NCBI GenBank assembly: GCA_016214125.1
Contig: JACRPC010000048.1
Location: 1-64,000, forward strand
Source of the DNA: Rhodospirillales bacterium
GTDB taxonomy: Bacteria; Pseudomonadota; Alphaproteobacteria; Rhodospirillales; WMHbin7
Reading direction: 5' to 3'
Length of the DNA: 64,000 bases
Below are positions 17,243 through 27,553 of this stretch, in pieces. How positions within the stretch are numbered: the stretch's first letter is position 1; every line of letters begins with the position of its first letter. Below the pieces are notes generated by a model, which did not search any database, was not told the DNA's origin, and saw only the letters and a list, made by a program, of their open reading frames with translations. Position numbers and translations under genes: made by a program.

Positions 17243-18259
17243 ATGACAGCATCCCTTTTCCGCACCGCTCTCATCCTGACCGGCGTGGGACTGGCCGGCA
17301 CCGGCTGGGCCGCCGATCCGATCCCGTTCCGCATCACCTTGGAAACCAGCCCCACCCACATCAAGACCAAGGCGGTGGAGGCCTTCGTCGCCGACCTCGG
17401 CCCCAAGACGGTCGGCCAGTTGGACATCAAGGTTTTCCATTCCGCGCAATTGTTCAAGGAGCGCGACGTCGGCAAGGGCCTGCGCCAGGGCGCCGTCGAA
17501 ATGGCCCTGCCGGCCTCGGTCCATCTCGATGGTTACGAGCCCAACGCCGGCGCGGTGCTCCTGCCCGCCTTCTACGGCCTCGATCGGGACGCCACCCATC
17601 GCATCACCGACGGACCGGTCGGCCGGGAACTGAACCGGCGCCTGGAGGCAAAATTGGGGGTCAAGGTCATCGGCCGCTATCTCGATCTCGGGCCGGTGCA
17701 CACCTACACCAGCACGAAGAAGATCGCCGCTCACGAGGACTTCGCCGGCTTGAAGATCCGCGTCCAGGGCGGCGCCGCCAACATCATGCGCTACAAGTTC
17801 TTCAACGCCAACGCCGTCGCCATTCCCTGGCCCGACGTGCCGATGGCACTGACGCAACGCACCGTCGACGGCATTTCCAGCTCGCATGAAAGCGTGCGCA
17901 GCGCCAAGCTGTGGGAGGCCGGCATCCGCTACGTCTTCGAGGACAATCAGTGGTTCGGCCAATACATCCCGATGGTCAGCCTGGCGGTGTGGGACAAGCT
18001 CTCGCCCTCGCTGCGCGCCACCATCGAGGCCACCTGGGAGGCACATGTCGAGGAATCGCGCGCCCTCGCGGCGGCCAGCGACCGCGAAGCCCGCCAGGCC
18101 CAGATCGACAACGGCATCACCATCGTTAGCCCCTCGCAGGCGGAATTGGCCAAGCGCCGCACCGCCCTGCTCACCACCCAGGAGGCTCTGGTCAAGGATT
18201 TGGGCATCGATGCCGCCTTCATGGCCTTGGTGGTCAAGGAAGTGGCCGCCTTGAAATAA
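17243..18259 (+). CDS. dctP: TRAP transporter substrate-binding protein, DctP
   Basis: A 338-residue periplasmic receptor. The ATG at 17243 has TTGGAGG 6-8 bases upstream; the 21 upstream codons lack similarity. The signal peptide ends near GTGWA-A at residue 24. The mature protein begins PIPFRITLETSPTHIKTKAVE, and the DctP signature AGLKIRVQGGAANIMRYKF near 166-184 contains the arginine (R171) that in the family contacts the ligand carboxylate. It should bind an organic acid and deliver it to DctQM (9 bases downstream). The CoA-transferase at the operon end suggests an acid that is converted to a CoA ester. Confidence 0.88.
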   Translation: MTASLFRTALILTGVGLAGTGWAADPIPFRITLETSPTHIKTKAVEAFVADLGPKTVGQLDIKVFHSAQLFKERDVGKGLRQGAVEMALPASVHLDGYEPNAGAVLLPAFYGLDRDATHRITDGPVGRELNRRLEAKLGVKVIGRYLDLGPVHTYTSTKKIAAHEDFAGLKIRVQGGAANIMRYKFFNANAVAIPWPDVPMALTQRTVDGISSSHESVRSAKLWEAGIRYVFEDNQWFGQYIPMVSLAVWDKLSPSLRATIEATWEAHVEESRALAAASDREARQAQIDNGITIVSPSQAELAKRRTALLTTQEALVKDLGIDAAFMALVVKEVAALK

Positions 18260-18268
18260 GGTCCGCGT

Positions 18269-18775
18269 ATGCTTGCCCTGTGGAACACCGCCGAGCGTTG
18301 GCTGGTCGGAGTGCTGGCCGGAGCCGCGCTCGCCCTAGCCTTCTACGCCATGACCATGCGCTATGTCGCCCCCCGCCTGTCGCCCGACTGGAGCGACGAA
18401 GTCGTCATCTTCCTCATCCTCTGGGCGGTTTTCCTGGCCGGCAGCGCCCTGGTGCGCGACGAGCGGCACGTGCGCGCCGATCTGGTGGTTCGCCTGCTGG
18501 CGCCGGCGCTGCAGCGCTGGATCGAAGTCGTCAACAGCCTGGCGGCGCTGATCTTCTGCGCCCTGCTCGCCGGCTGGGGCTGGGCGGCGACCGACGATGC
18601 CCGGCTCTTGGGCGAGCGCACGGTGAGCACCCTGCACCTGCCGATGTGGATCTACTATCTGTGCCTGCCCACCGGCTGCGCCCTCATGACCCTACGCTAC
18701 GGCCAGCGCCTGTATCGCCTGCTCTTCGCCCACGATCCCGACGCCTTCCTGGGGCGCGAGCGCAGCCATGAATAG
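18269..18775 (+). CDS. dctQ: TRAP transporter small permease, DctQ
   Basis: A 168-residue protein with four hydrophobic segments (about 12-30, 45-65, 88-110, 125-148), as in DctQ. The WSDEVVIFLILWAVFLAGSALV stretch near 43-64 and HVRADLV near 69 are typical. It forms the membrane complex with DctM. It lies 9 bases after dctP and 11 before dctM. Confidence 0.87.
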   Translation: MLALWNTAERWLVGVLAGAALALAFYAMTMRYVAPRLSPDWSDEVVIFLILWAVFLAGSALVRDERHVRADLVVRLLAPALQRWIEVVNSLAALIFCALLAGWGWAATDDARLLGERTVSTLHLPMWIYYLCLPTGCALMTLRYGQRLYRLLFAHDPDAFLGRERSHE

Positions 18776-18786
18776 GGGCGCCTGAA

Positions 18787-20064
18787 ATGGGAGCCCTGGC
18801 GCTGTTTTTCGGCTTCTTGATCGCCGGCATGCCGATCTTCCTGGTTCTCGGCCTGACGGCGATGATCCTGTTCGCCCTGGGCGGACGGCCGATGATCGCC
18901 ATTCCGCAAAAGATGCTCGACGACTTGAACGGCTTCTCGCTGATGGCGGTGCCGTTCTTCGTCATGGCCGCCACCCTGATGCAGAAGGGCGGCATCGCCC
19001 GCGCCCTCATCGACGCCGCCAACGCCTGGATCGGCGGGGTGCGTGGCGGCCTGGCGGTGGTCTGCGTCGTCGCCACCACCGGCTTCGCCGCCATCTGCGG
19101 CTCCTCGGTCGCCACCGCGATGGCGATGGGCACCGTTCTGGTGCCGGCGATGCTGGAACGGCGCTACCAACGCCCCTTCGCCCTGGGCGTGGTCGGCGCC
19201 TCAGGCACGCTGGGCATCATCATACCGCCCAGCCTGTCGATGATCGTCTACGCCATCATCGCCGAGGAATCGGTTCCCCGGCTCTTTCTGGCCGGCGTCA
19301 TTCCGGGGCTGATGCAGGCGGCGTTGTTTCTGCTCTATGTCGGCTACCACGTCCGCCGGCACGATTACCCGCGCGAACCGGCGCCGAGCCGGCGCGACTT
19401 CTGGCGGGCCAACGGGCGCGCCGTTCCTGCCCTTCTGGTACCCGGCATTGTCCTCGGCGGCATCTATGGCGGCATCGTCACCGTCACCGAGGCGGCGGCG
19501 CTGTCGGCGGTGGCGGCGCTGGCAGTCAGCTTGTTCTTCTACCGCGAGATCAAGCCGTCGGCGATGGTGGGCGTGCTCGCCCAGGCGATGCACAGCGCCG
19601 CCACCATCATGCTGATCATCGCCACCGCCCTGGTCTTCGGCCATTGGATCACCGAGTCGGGCGCGCCGGCCCGCCTGGTGGCCTGGATCAACGGGCTGGG
19701 GCTGTCGTCCTGGCACTTTCTGCTCATCATCAACGTCATTCTCCTCGTCCTCGGCATGTTCCTCGAGGTCGTCTCGATTATGCTGATCACCCTGCCGCTG
19801 ATCGTGCCGGTCCTCAAACCGCTTGGCATCGATCCGGTGCATTTCGGAGTGGTGATGACCATCAACATGGAGCTGGGCTTGATCACGCCGCCGGTCGGGC
19901 TCAATCTTTATGTTCTGTCCTCGATCGCCCGCGCCTCCATCGACGAGGTGGTGCGCGGCATCGTCCCCTTCATCGGTTTGTTGCTGCTGTTGCTGGGCCT
20001 GGTCACCTATATCCCCGAGCTCTCCCTATGGCTTCCCAACGCTCTGATCGGAATCCGCCGATGA
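18787..20064 (+). CDS. dctM: TRAP transporter large permease, DctM
   Basis: A 425-residue large TRAP permease with about 12 membrane helices. Family segments include [19 protein letters not shown] near residue 98, [19 protein letters not shown] near 140, and [16 protein letters not shown] near 362. It carries out Na+- or H+-coupled transport. Its TGA stop overlaps the ATG of the CoA-transferase gene (ATGA), so the two are translationally coupled. Confidence 0.92.
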   Translation: MGALALFFGFLIAGMPIFLVLGLTAMILFALGGRPMIAIPQKMLDDLNGFSLMAVPFFVMAATLMQKGGIARALIDAANAWIGGVRGGLAVVCVVATTGFAAICGSSVATAMAMGTVLVPAMLERRYQRPFALGVVGASGTLGIIIPPSLSMIVYAIIAEESVPRLFLAGVIPGLMQAALFLLYVGYHVRRHDYPREPAPSRRDFWRANGRAVPALLVPGIVLGGIYGGIVTVTEAAALSAVAALAVSLFFYREIKPSAMVGVLAQAMHSAATIMLIIATALVFGHWITESGAPARLVAWINGLGLSSWHFLLIINVILLVLGMFLEVVSIMLITLPLIVPVLKPLGIDPVHFGVVMTINMELGLITPPVGLNLYVLSSIARASIDEVVRGIVPFIGLLLLLLGLVTYIPELSLWLPNALIGIRR

Positions 20065-21269
20065 CCCGCCGCACCGTTCTGTCGCTCGAACAGGCCTTGT
20101 CGCTGCCGCACGCCACGCTGCGTTTCGTGCATCTGGGCTGGCGGGTGATCAAGATCGAGGCGACCCCGGCCGGCGAAGGCCTGCCCGGCGATCCCAACCG
20201 TTGGATCGGCAAGGTCTTCGCCGAGACCGACCGGCGGTCCTATTTCGTGGCGCCCAATGTCGGCAAGGAATCGGTGGCCCTCAATCTCAAGGACAAGCGC
20301 GGCCAAGCCGTGCTGCACAAGCTGGTGCGGGCGCTCAAGGCCGACGTCTTCACCTGCAACACCCTGCCCGGCCGTTACGCCCAATTGGGCATCGATTACG
20401 ACACGCTGGCGGGCCAGAAGCCCGATCTGGTCTGGGCGGCGATTTCCGCCATGGGCCCCGATTATCCCGACACGCCCGGCTACGACCCCGCCACTCAGGC
20501 CCTGGTCGGCTACATGGAACTGACCGGCGATCGCAACGGGCCGCCGATGCTGTCGGGCGTGCCGCTGATCGACCTCAAGGCCGGCGACGATCTCTATGCG
20601 GCGGTGCTGAATGCCCTCCTGGAGCGGGCCGAGACCGGCCGGGGCAAGCGGATCGATCTCTCGATGCTGCAAGTGGCGGCGTCCTGGCTGATCACCACCC
20701 TGCCGATGATCGATTTCGGCTGCGACGATTCGGAAATCACCCGGGTCGGCAACGAGCATCGCAAATTCGTGCCGACCAACGCCTACCCCACCTTGGACGG
20801 ATTCATCTTCATCACCATCGGCAACGACGTTCAGTGGAAGCGCCTGACCGAGAATCCGAAATTCGCCCCCATCGCCAATCCGGCCCGCAAGACCAACGCC
20901 GGCCGTGCCGCCGAGCGCGCCCAGATCCATGCCGATTTGGCCGCCGTCACCCGCCAGCACTCCACCGCCGAACTGGAAGCCGACCTCAAGCGCGCCACCA
21001 TTCCGCACGCCCGCATCCAGAATCTCCGCCAGGTGTTCGATCTGGCGCCGCTCAAAGGGCGCTTTACCACCACCCGCCTGCCCGACGGTCAGACCATCCG
21101 CATGCAACCCAAGGCCCTGGACGAGCCCAACACCACTGGCACCGAATTTCCCTTGCCGCCCCGTTATGGCGCGCAAACGGCGTCGGTGATGGCCGAGGCC
21201 GGCTTTTCCGAGGAGGATGTGGCAATTCTGGCGCGCGACAAGATCGTCGCGCTGGCCTACGAGCCCTGA
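20061..21269 (+). CDS. Class III (CaiB/BaiF) CoA-transferase
   Basis: A 402-residue family III CoA-transferase. The N-terminus is shortened relative to many members but keeps [20 protein letters not shown] near residue 26-45. Core segments are [22 protein letters not shown] near 126 and [22 protein letters not shown] near 173, whose Asp (D176 or D181) aligns with the catalytic region of the family, then [12 protein letters not shown] near 200. It should move CoA between an acyl-CoA donor and a free carboxylic acid. Coupling by ATGA to dctM implies that the imported acid is its acceptor. The 3' end overlaps the convergent era gene by 13 bases. Confidence 0.82.
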   Translation: MTRRTVLSLEQALSLPHATLRFVHLGWRVIKIEATPAGEGLPGDPNRWIGKVFAETDRRSYFVAPNVGKESVALNLKDKRGQAVLHKLVRALKADVFTCNTLPGRYAQLGIDYDTLAGQKPDLVWAAISAMGPDYPDTPGYDPATQALVGYMELTGDRNGPPMLSGVPLIDLKAGDDLYAAVLNALLERAETGRGKRIDLSMLQVAASWLITTLPMIDFGCDDSEITRVGNEHRKFVPTNAYPTLDGFIFITIGNDVQWKRLTENPKFAPIANPARKTNAGRAAERAQIHADLAAVTRQHSTAELEADLKRATIPHARIQNLRQVFDLAPLKGRFTTTRLPDGQTIRMQPKALDEPNTTGTEFPLPPRYGAQTASVMAEAGFSEEDVAILARDKIVALAYEP

Positions 21270-22171
21270 TCGAAATCGAGGCCGATCGCCCGATAGCGCT
21301 CGCGGTCGTCCTGCCAGTCGGCACGGACCTTGACGAACAGGAACAGATGGACGCGCCGCTCGAGCAGCGTTTCCAATTCGGCCCGCGCCGCCTGCCCCAA
21401 GGCCTTGATGCGCGCCCCCTTGGCGCCCAGCACGATCGATTTCTGGCTATCGCGTTCGACATAGATGATCTGCTCGATCCGCACCGAGCCGTCCTTCTGC
21501 TCGGTCCAGGCCTCGGTCTCGACGGTGGCGGTGTAGGGCAATTCCTGATGGAGCTGGTGGTAAAGCTGCTCGCGGGTGATTTCCGAGGCCAGCAACCGCT
21601 CGGGCAGATCGGAGATCTGGTCCTCGGGGAACAGGAACGGCCCCGCCGGCAGGCGTTGGGCCAGATCGTCGAGAAGCTGGGGGCAACCATCGCCGGTCTC
21701 GGCGGAAATCATGTAAATGGCGTCGAAGACGCCTTCGCCGTCCAACAGCGCCGCCAGATCGAGCAGGCGTTTCTTGTCGGCCACCTTGTCGATCTTGTTG
21801 AGCGCCAGTAGGGCGCGCCGGCCCGAATCCTTCAGACGGGCGACGATCGCCCGGCTGTCCTCGTCGTAGCCGCGCTTGGCGTCGATCAGGAGAAGCACCA
21901 GATCGGCGTCGGCGGCGCCGCTCCAGGCGGCGGCGACCATCGCCCGGTCCAGACGCCGCCGCGGCTGGAACAGGCCCGGCGTGTCGACGAAAATAAGCTG
22001 GGCCGGCGGATGCTGGACGATGCCAAGGACCCGGCTGCGCGTCGTCTGCACCTTGGCGCTGACGATCGTCACCTTGGCGCCGACCAGATGGTTGACCAGG
22101 GTCGATTTGCCGGCGTTGGGGGCGCCCAGCACGGCAATGAAACCGGCGCGGGTCGGGGCGGCCTCAGTCAC
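21257..22171 (-). CDS. era: GTPase Era
   Basis: A 304-residue Era GTPase needed for 16S rRNA maturation and 30S assembly. GTPase motifs are G1 GAPNAGKST near residue 14, G3 DTPGLF near 60 and G4 NKID near 122. A C-terminal KH domain follows, with [18 protein letters not shown] near 244. I take the GTG at 22169-22171, which overlaps the rnc stop (GTGACTGA), because the GTPase domain begins nine residues later. It is the usual rnc-era pair. Confidence 0.95.
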   Translation of the reverse strand: MTEAAPTRAGFIAVLGAPNAGKSTLVNHLVGAKVTIVSAKVQTTRSRVLGIVQHPPAQLIFVDTPGLFQPRRRLDRAMVAAAWSGAADADLVLLLIDAKRGYDEDSRAIVARLKDSGRRALLALNKIDKVADKKRLLDLAALLDGEGVFDAIYMISAETGDGCPQLLDDLAQRLPAGPFLFPEDQISDLPERLLASEITREQLYHQLHQELPYTATVETEAWTEQKDGSVRIEQIIYVERDSQKSIVLGAKGARIKALGQAARAELETLLERRVHLFLFVKVRADWQDDRERYRAIGLDFDQGS

Positions 22172-22832
22172 CGACGCTCTCCAAGAGCGCCTGGGCAGCC
22201 GCCTGCTCGGCGATGCGTTTGGTGTTGCCCGTCCCCTGCGCCGGAGGCTGGCCCGGCAAATGCACTTCGACGACGAACTGCGGATCGTGCGGCGGGCCGC
22301 TTTGCTCGACCACGTCGTAGCGGGGCAGGCCGATGCCGCGGCCCTGCGACCATTCTTGCAGCCGGGTCTTGAAATCCTTGGGTGGGGCAAGGTCCTCGCC
22401 CATCAGCCCGGTCCAATGACGGCGGATGAAAGGGTCGGCCACCGCCAGCCCGCCATCGAGATAAAGGGCGCCCAGCACCGCCTCGAAGGCATCGCCCAGG
22501 GTGGTCGGGTTGGCGCGCCCGCCCGAATCGTCCTCGCCCTTGGCCAAGACCAGATGGTCGCCCAGACCGATGGCGCGCGCCACCCGGGCGATGGTGTCGC
22601 GCTTGACCAGAACGGCGTGACGCCGAGCCAGGGCCCCCTCGGGCTCGTGCGGGTAGGATTCGTAGAGCATGGCGGCCACCACCAGCGCCAGCACCCGATC
22701 GCCCAGGAATTCGAGCCGTTCATAGCCGCCCTGGGCATCGGCGCTGGCGTGGATGAGGGCGCGATCGAGCAGATCGGGCCGTTGGAAGCGATGGCCGAGC
22801 GCCGATTCGAGCGCCGCCCGATCGGCGATCAT
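22164..22832 (-). CDS. rnc: Ribonuclease III
   Basis: A 222-residue RNase III that cleaves double-stranded RNA, including the 30S rRNA precursor. The catalytic signature YERLEFLGDRVLALVVAAML lies near residues 36-55 (E and D metal ligands), with a second acidic cluster TLGDAFEAVLGALYLDGGL near 108. The double-stranded RNA-binding domain follows (about 150-220). Start ATG at 22830-22832 overlaps the lepB stop (TGATG). Between lepB and era, the standard order. Confidence 0.95.
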   Translation of the reverse strand: MIADRAALESALGHRFQRPDLLDRALIHASADAQGGYERLEFLGDRVLALVVAAMLYESYPHEPEGALARRHAVLVKRDTIARVARAIGLGDHLVLAKGEDDSGGRANPTTLGDAFEAVLGALYLDGGLAVADPFIRRHWTGLMGEDLAPPKDFKTRLQEWSQGRGIGLPRYDVVEQSGPPHDPQFVVEVHLPGQPPAQGTGNTKRIAEQAAAQALLESVGD

Positions 22833-23614
22833 CACCGAACGCCGCCGAACAGGCGGGCATAGCGGATGGCGAAGGGCCATTTCCAGGGCTCGAACAGCGA
22901 GGCCGAGCCGTCGGTCGAGAAGAACAGGAATTCGGCCCGCCCGACCAGATTTTCCGCCGGCACATAGCCGACATGGGCCATCACCCGGCTGTCCAGAGAA
23001 TTGTCGCGGTTGTCGCCCATGAGGAAGAAATGGCCTTCGGGCACCAGGAAAAGCTCGGTGTCGTCCAGCCGGCCGGTATCGGAAATCTCGATGACCGGAT
23101 GGGTACGGCCGCCCGGCAGGGTTTCGATATATTGGACCATCCGGCTCGTCGAGCCGCGCTCGTCGCGGCTGACGTAATCGGCGATCTTCTCGCGCTTCAC
23201 CGCCTCGCCATTGAGGTGCAGAAGGCCGCCCTTCATCTGGACGCGGTCGCCGGGCAGGCCGACGATGCGTTTGATGTAGTCGGTACGGTTGTCGGTCGGC
23301 AGCTTGAAGACCACCACATCGCCGCGCTGGGGCTCCTGCTGGAACAGCCGGCCCGAGAAGGGCGCCAAGCTCAAGGGAAAGGAATGGCGGCTGTAGCCGT
23401 AGGAATATTTGGAGACGAACAGATAATCGCCGACCAGAAGGGTCGGGATCATCGAACCCGAGGGAATGTTGAAGGGTTCGAAGGCGAAGGTGCGCACCAC
23501 AAGCGCGATCAAGCCGGCATAGAAGACCGTCTTCACCGTCTCCATGAGGCTGCCGCCCTTCTTCTTGCGGACCGCCGCCGTCTTATTGGCCTGAAAGATC
23601 GCCACGATACCCAA
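22832..23614 (-). CDS. lepB: Signal peptidase I
   Basis: A 260-residue type I signal peptidase of the inner membrane that removes signal peptides from Sec and Tat substrates. The catalytic serine is in NIPSGSM near residue 49-55 and the lysine in YIKRIVGLPGDRV near 113-125. The GDNRDNSLDSR box is near 217-227. One membrane anchor spans about 26-44. The start is uncertain: the frame opens with TTG (23612-23614); a GTG at 23603-23605 or the ATG at 23543-23545 are alternatives. KKKGGS before the anchor favours an upstream start. Confidence 0.93.
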   Translation of the reverse strand: MGIVAIFQANKTAAVRKKKGGSLMETVKTVFYAGLIALVVRTFAFEPFNIPSGSMIPTLLVGDYLFVSKYSYGYSRHSFPLSLAPFSGRLFQQEPQRGDVVVFKLPTDNRTDYIKRIVGLPGDRVQMKGGLLHLNGEAVKREKIADYVSRDERGSTSRMVQYIETLPGGRTHPVIEISDTGRLDDTELFLVPEGHFFLMGDNRDNSLDSRVMAHVGYVPAENLVGRAEFLFFSTDGSASLFEPWKWPFAIRYARLFGGVR

Positions 23615-23631
23615 ATGCTCCCTCGAAGAAT

Positions 23632-23670
23632 CGGCCCGAAAAACCGGCCTGAAAAGCCGGTCCGAAAACC
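23632..23670. repeat. Three tandem 13-bp repeats in the lepB leader
   Basis: Units at 23632-23644, 23645-23657 and 23658-23670 share the pattern CGGYCYGAAAAVC. They fill part of the 87-base interval between acpS and lepB. CCGG-containing units could form small alternative hairpins in the lepB leader RNA. Biological meaning unknown. Confidence 0.6.
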
Positions 23671-23701
23671 GGATGGATGAAGACAGCCTTGCCCCGGCCT
23701 G

Positions 23702-24106
23702 TCAAGGCGATTGCGGCCGGGCCTCGAGAATTACCGTCGCCTCGGCCAGCGGATGCTCGTCGGTGAGCGCCAGATGGATATGCGCCCGCATGCCGGGCGG
23801 CGTCAGCGCATCGAGCCGGGCCTTGGCGCCGCCGGTCAGGCGCAGCGTCGGCTGGCCGGTGGGTAGGTTGACCACCCCGATGTCGCGCCAATAGACCCCC
23901 AGGCGAAAGCCGGTGCCCAAGGCCTTGGCGCAGGCCTCTTTGGCGGCGTAGCGCTTGGCTAGGGTGGCGGCCATGTTGGCGCGGCGCCGGGCCTTGGCGA
24001 CCTCCTCGGGCGTGAAGACGCGCTCAAGAAAGCGGTCGCCGAAGCGTTCCAGCGTCTTTTCGATGCGGGTGATGTCGATCAGATCGTTGCCGAGCCCCAG
24101 GATCAC
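23702..24106 (-). CDS. acpS: Holo-[acyl-carrier-protein] synthase
   Basis: A 134-residue AcpS, which transfers 4'-phosphopantetheine from CoA to apo-ACP for fatty acid synthesis. The magnesium-binding motif [20 protein letters not shown] lies at residues 4-23 and the second signature [15 protein letters not shown] is near 52-66. Its ATG overlaps the pdxJ stop by 4 bases. Confidence 0.95.
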   Translation of the reverse strand: MILGLGNDLIDITRIEKTLERFGDRFLERVFTPEEVAKARRRANMAATLAKRYAAKEACAKALGTGFRLGVYWRDIGVVNLPTGQPTLRLTGGAKARLDALTPPGMRAHIHLALTDEHPLAEATVILEARPQSP

Positions 24107-24843
24107 CGCCGTCGCGCCTCGTCCATGCGCTGGCGCATCCGGCGGATGGCCACCTCGAAGCCGACGAAAATCGCCTCGCCGACCAGAAAATGGCCGATGT
24201 TGAGTTCGACGAGGGTGGGAATGGCCGCCACCGGACCGACGCTCTCATAGGCCAGGCCATGCCCGGCATGGCATTCGAGGCCCAGGCGGGCGGCCTGGGC
24301 GGCGGCCGCTTCGATGCGGGCCAATTGCGCGGCCTGGGCGGCGCCTTGGGCTTCGCAATAGGCGCCGGTGTGCAGCTCGACCACCGGCGCGCCGATCGCC
24401 TTGGCCGCCGCCAATTGCCCGGAATCGGGCTCGACAAACAGCGACACCCGAATGCCCGCCCCCACCAGGCGGCGGACGATCGGCTCCAGATGGGCCCGCC
24501 CGCCGGCAACGTCAAGGCCGCCCTCGGTGGTGCGCTCCTCGCGCCGCTCGGGCACCAGGCAGCAGGCGTGCGGCTTATGCTTGAGCGCGATCGCCACCAT
24601 CTCCTCGGTCGCCGCCATTTCGAGATTGAGGGGCTTGGCGATTTCGGCGCGCAGCCGGGCAATGTCGCCATCCGAGATGTGGCGGCGATCCTCGCGCAGA
24701 TGGGCGGTGATGCCGTCGGCGCCGGCCTGGACCGCGAGCTGGGCGGCGCGGATCGGATCGGGAAAGGCGCCGCCACGGGCGTTGCGGATGGTGGCGACGT
24801 GATCGATGTTGACGCCAAGACGCAGAAACGGGGGCGCGGTCAC
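24103..24843 (-). CDS. pdxJ: Pyridoxine 5'-phosphate synthase
   Basis: A 246-residue PdxJ that makes pyridoxine 5'-phosphate from deoxyxylulose 5-phosphate and 3-amino-2-oxopropyl phosphate. Recognised by the N-terminal [17 protein letters not shown] at residues 8-24 and by [12 protein letters not shown] near 45-56. [11 protein letters not shown] is near 191. It is in the standard alphaproteobacterial order between rsh and acpS. Confidence 0.95.
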   Translation of the reverse strand: MTAPPFLRLGVNIDHVATIRNARGGAFPDPIRAAQLAVQAGADGITAHLREDRRHISDGDIARLRAEIAKPLNLEMAATEEMVAIALKHKPHACCLVPERREERTTEGGLDVAGGRAHLEPIVRRLVGAGIRVSLFVEPDSGQLAAAKAIGAPVVELHTGAYCEAQGAAQAAQLARIEAAAAQAARLGLECHAGHGLAYESVGPVAAIPTLVELNIGHFLVGEAIFVGFEVAIRRMRQRMDEARRR

Positions 24844-24865
24844 GGGTTCGGGTTCCTTATCGGGA

Positions 24866-27010
24866 TCAATTGCGCGCCCGCTCGACCGAGCTGATCACCG
24901 GGGTGGCGCGAAGTGCGGCGATGATGTTGGTGAGGTGGCGCAGATCGCGCACCTCGACATCGACGATCATCTCGAAGAAATCGGTCGAGCGGTTGGTGAT
25001 CTTGAGATTGGTGATGTTGCCGAGATTTTTGGCGATCACCGTCGACAGGTTGCCCAGGCTGCCCGGCTCGTTGGTCACCACCAGATGGACGCGCGCCATG
25101 TGGCTTTCGCCCCCTTCGGCGGCGTCGTTCCACGCGAGATCGAGCCAGCGCTCGGGCGCGTCGGCGAATTGGGCCAGAGTGTCGCAATCGATGGTGTGGA
25201 TGGTCACACCCTTGCCGGTGGTGACGATGCCGACGATGCGATCGCCGGGCAGCGGATGGCAGCAGCCGGCGAAGTGCATGGCCATGCCGGGGATCAGGCC
25301 CTTGATCGGCACCATTTCCTTGCGCGCCGGCTTGGACCGGGCCTTGGCGATCGGCACCACGTTGGAATCGGGCTTCGCCGGCGCCTTCAAGACCGGATAG
25401 ACCGCCGTCAGCACGTCGCGGGCGGTGACGTGGCCCTCGCCCACCGAAACCACCAGGTCTTCGGCGCTCGCCGCCTTGAACTGGCGCAAGACGGCCTCGA
25501 GCGCCTTGTCGGTGAAGTCGAAATTCTCCTGGCGAAAGGCCTTGGCGAGAATCGAGCGGCCGAGATGGGCGTATTGGCCGCGTTGCTGGGTGCGGACGAA
25601 GCGGCGGATGCAGGCCCGGGCCTTGCCGGTGACGACGAAGCGCTCCCAAGTGGGCGACGGCGTCTGCGCCTTCGAGGTGACAATCTCCACCTGATCGCCG
25701 TTCTTCAGCACCGTCTTCAAGGGCATCATGCGGCCGTTGATCTTCGAGCCCACGCAGGTGTCGCCGACCTGGCTGTGGACCGCGTAGGCGAAATCGACCG
25801 GACAGGCGCCCCTGGGCAGGGCGATCAGATCGCCCTTGGGGGTGAAGCAGAACACCTGGTCTTGGAACATCTCGAGCCGCGTGTGCTCGAGAAACTCTTC
25901 CGGACCGGCGGCATGGTCGAGAATGTCGAGAAGCTCGCGCAGCCAGCGATATTGGCGGCCGTCGGTGTTGCGGGCGCCCGACTTGTACTGCCAGTGGGCG
26001 GCGACGCCCAGTTCGGCCACCTCGTGCATCTCCTGGGTGCGGATCTGCACCTCGATGCGCTGGCGCTCGGGGCCGAAGATGCCGGTGTGCAGCGAGCGGT
26101 AGCCGTTCGGCTTGGGCAGGCTGATGTAATCCTTGAAGCGCCCCGGCACCACCGGGTAATGGCTGTGCAACACGCCCAGCGTCTTGTAGCAATCCTCGAT
26201 CGAGGGCACAACGATGCGGAAGGCCATGATGTCGGAAAGCTGCTCGAAGCCGATGTTCTTCTTCTGCATCTTGCGCCAGATCGAATAGGCGGTCTTCTCG
26301 CGTCCGGTCACCTGGGCCATCACGCCGTTCTCGGCCAGGGTGCTTTTCAAGGTGTCGATCACCCGGCCGACCAGATCGCCCCCTTGGCGGCGCAGGAACT
26401 CGAAGCGGGCGACGATCGATTGGCGAACGTCGGGGTGAAGCTCGGCAAAGGCCAGGTCTTCCAGTTCGCTCTTGATCTCCTGCATGCCGATGCGTTCGGC
26501 CAGGGGTGCGTAGATCTCCATGGTTTCCATGGCGATGCGCCGGCGCTTGTCGGGATTGTCGATGAAGCGCAGGGTGCGCATGTTGTGGACGCGGTCGGCC
26601 AGCTTGACCAGGAGAACGCGGATGTCCTCGCTCATCGCCAGCACCAGCTTGCGGAAATTCTCCGCCTGCTTGGCGTGGTCGCTTTGCAGTTCGATGCGGG
26701 TGAGCTTGGTGACGCCGTCGACCAGCCGGGCGATTTCCGGCCCAAAGAGACGGTTCAGTTCCGGCAAGGTGGCGGGGGTGTCCTCGATGACGTCGTGCAA
26801 CAGCGCGGTGATGATCGAGGCGCCATCGAGCCGAAAGCCGGTGAGGATGCCGGCCACTTCCAGGGGATGGGAGAAATAGGAATCGCCCGAAGCGCGCTTT
26901 TGCGCGCCGTGCATCTTCATGGCGTAGACATAGGCCCGGTTGATCGCCTCTTCGTCGGCGGCGGGATCGTAGGACTTGACCCTTTCGACCAGTTCGAATT
27001 GGCGGATCAT
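24866..27010 (-). CDS. rsh: Bifunctional (p)ppGpp synthetase/hydrolase, RelA/SpoT homolog
   Basis: A 714-residue long RSH enzyme. Order: HD hydrolase domain with [15 protein letters not shown] near residue 67 and HDHA-like metal region intact, synthetase domain with [20 protein letters not shown] near 300 and [21 protein letters not shown] near 324, TGS domain about 385-450, and C-terminal ACT domain about 635-714. Both active sites look complete, so it should make and destroy the alarmone. It follows rpoZ by 55 bases on the same strand; the pair is a classic unit linking omega and ppGpp control. Confidence 0.94.
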   Translation of the reverse strand: MIRQFELVERVKSYDPAADEEAINRAYVYAMKMHGAQKRASGDSYFSHPLEVAGILTGFRLDGASIITALLHDVIEDTPATLPELNRLFGPEIARLVDGVTKLTRIELQSDHAKQAENFRKLVLAMSEDIRVLLVKLADRVHNMRTLRFIDNPDKRRRIAMETMEIYAPLAERIGMQEIKSELEDLAFAELHPDVRQSIVARFEFLRRQGGDLVGRVIDTLKSTLAENGVMAQVTGREKTAYSIWRKMQKKNIGFEQLSDIMAFRIVVPSIEDCYKTLGVLHSHYPVVPGRFKDYISLPKPNGYRSLHTGIFGPERQRIEVQIRTQEMHEVAELGVAAHWQYKSGARNTDGRQYRWLRELLDILDHAAGPEEFLEHTRLEMFQDQVFCFTPKGDLIALPRGACPVDFAYAVHSQVGDTCVGSKINGRMMPLKTVLKNGDQVEIVTSKAQTPSPTWERFVVTGKARACIRRFVRTQQRGQYAHLGRSILAKAFRQENFDFTDKALEAVLRQFKAASAEDLVVSVGEGHVTARDVLTAVYPVLKAPAKPDSNVVPIAKARSKPARKEMVPIKGLIPGMAMHFAGCCHPLPGDRIVGIVTTGKGVTIHTIDCDTLAQFADAPERWLDLAWNDAAEGGESHMARVHLVVTNEPGSLGNLSTVIAKNLGNITNLKITNRSTDFFEMIVDVEVRDLRHLTNIIAALRATPVISSVERARN

Positions 27011-27065
27011 CGCTGGGGCCAGGCGCTCCTTCTTCTAAGGAGGACGCTGGGGGGCAAAACGCTCC

Positions 27066-27458
27066 CTAGTCGTCCAAATCTTCCGCCGCCGCCAGATCGT
27101 CGGCGTCGGCCTCGCCTTCGACGGTCAAGCCGTCTTCGGCCACTTCCTCGTCAAGATTGGCTTCGCCGACATCGAGCGCCAGATCGGCGGCGACCAGATT
27201 CTCCATCTGATCCTCTTCGGGCTCGTCGACCTCGACATGCTTCTGCAGACCCTGAATGAGCGAGGTGCGCAGAGCCTCGAGCGACACGGTTTCGTCGGCG
27301 ATCTCGCGCAGCGCCACCACCGGGTTCTTGTCGTTGTCGCGATCGATCGACAGGCCGGCGCCCGAGGCGATGTCGCGCGAACGCTGGGCGGCCAGCATCA
27401 CCAGCTCGAACCGATTGGGAATCTTGAGGACGCAGTCTTCTACGGTTACGCGGGCCAT
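27066..27458 (-). CDS. rpoZ: RNA polymerase omega subunit
   Basis: A 130-residue omega subunit that stabilises beta-prime in RNA polymerase and forms part of a ppGpp site. [20 protein letters not shown] opens the protein, followed by [14 protein letters not shown] near residue 22 and [13 protein letters not shown] near 41. The C-terminal third (about 75-130) is a highly acidic tail rich in Asp/Glu/Ala, longer than in E. coli (91 residues) but usual in this class. AAGGAG lies 8 bases before the ATG. Confidence 0.94.
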   Translation of the reverse strand: MARVTVEDCVLKIPNRFELVMLAAQRSRDIASGAGLSIDRDNDKNPVVALREIADETVSLEALRTSLIQGLQKHVEVDEPEEDQMENLVAADLALDVGEANLDEEVAEDGLTVEGEADADDLAAAEDLDD

Positions 27459-27489
27459 CAGGCGATCTCCTTAGCGGGCTCTCATGTGA

Positions 27490-27518
27490 AATATAATTGC
27501 GCGAACGATCCCTGGCAA
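27490..27518 (-). promoter_or_regulatory. Sigma-70-type promoter of rpoZ
   Basis: Read on the minus strand: -35 TTGCCA (27513-27518), a 17-base spacer and -10 TATATT (27490-27495). Transcription would start near 27483, giving a short leader before the rpoZ ATG at 27458. Hexamer quality and spacing are good. Confidence 0.6.
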
Positions 27519-27553
27519 GCCCAAGGGCCGAAAAAGGGACGTCGGTGCGGCTT

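Noticed and set aside
24806-27259. An 817-codon plus-strand frame over rsh
   Set aside because: Fully antisense to the RelA/SpoT homolog with the same shadow composition and no recognisable family.
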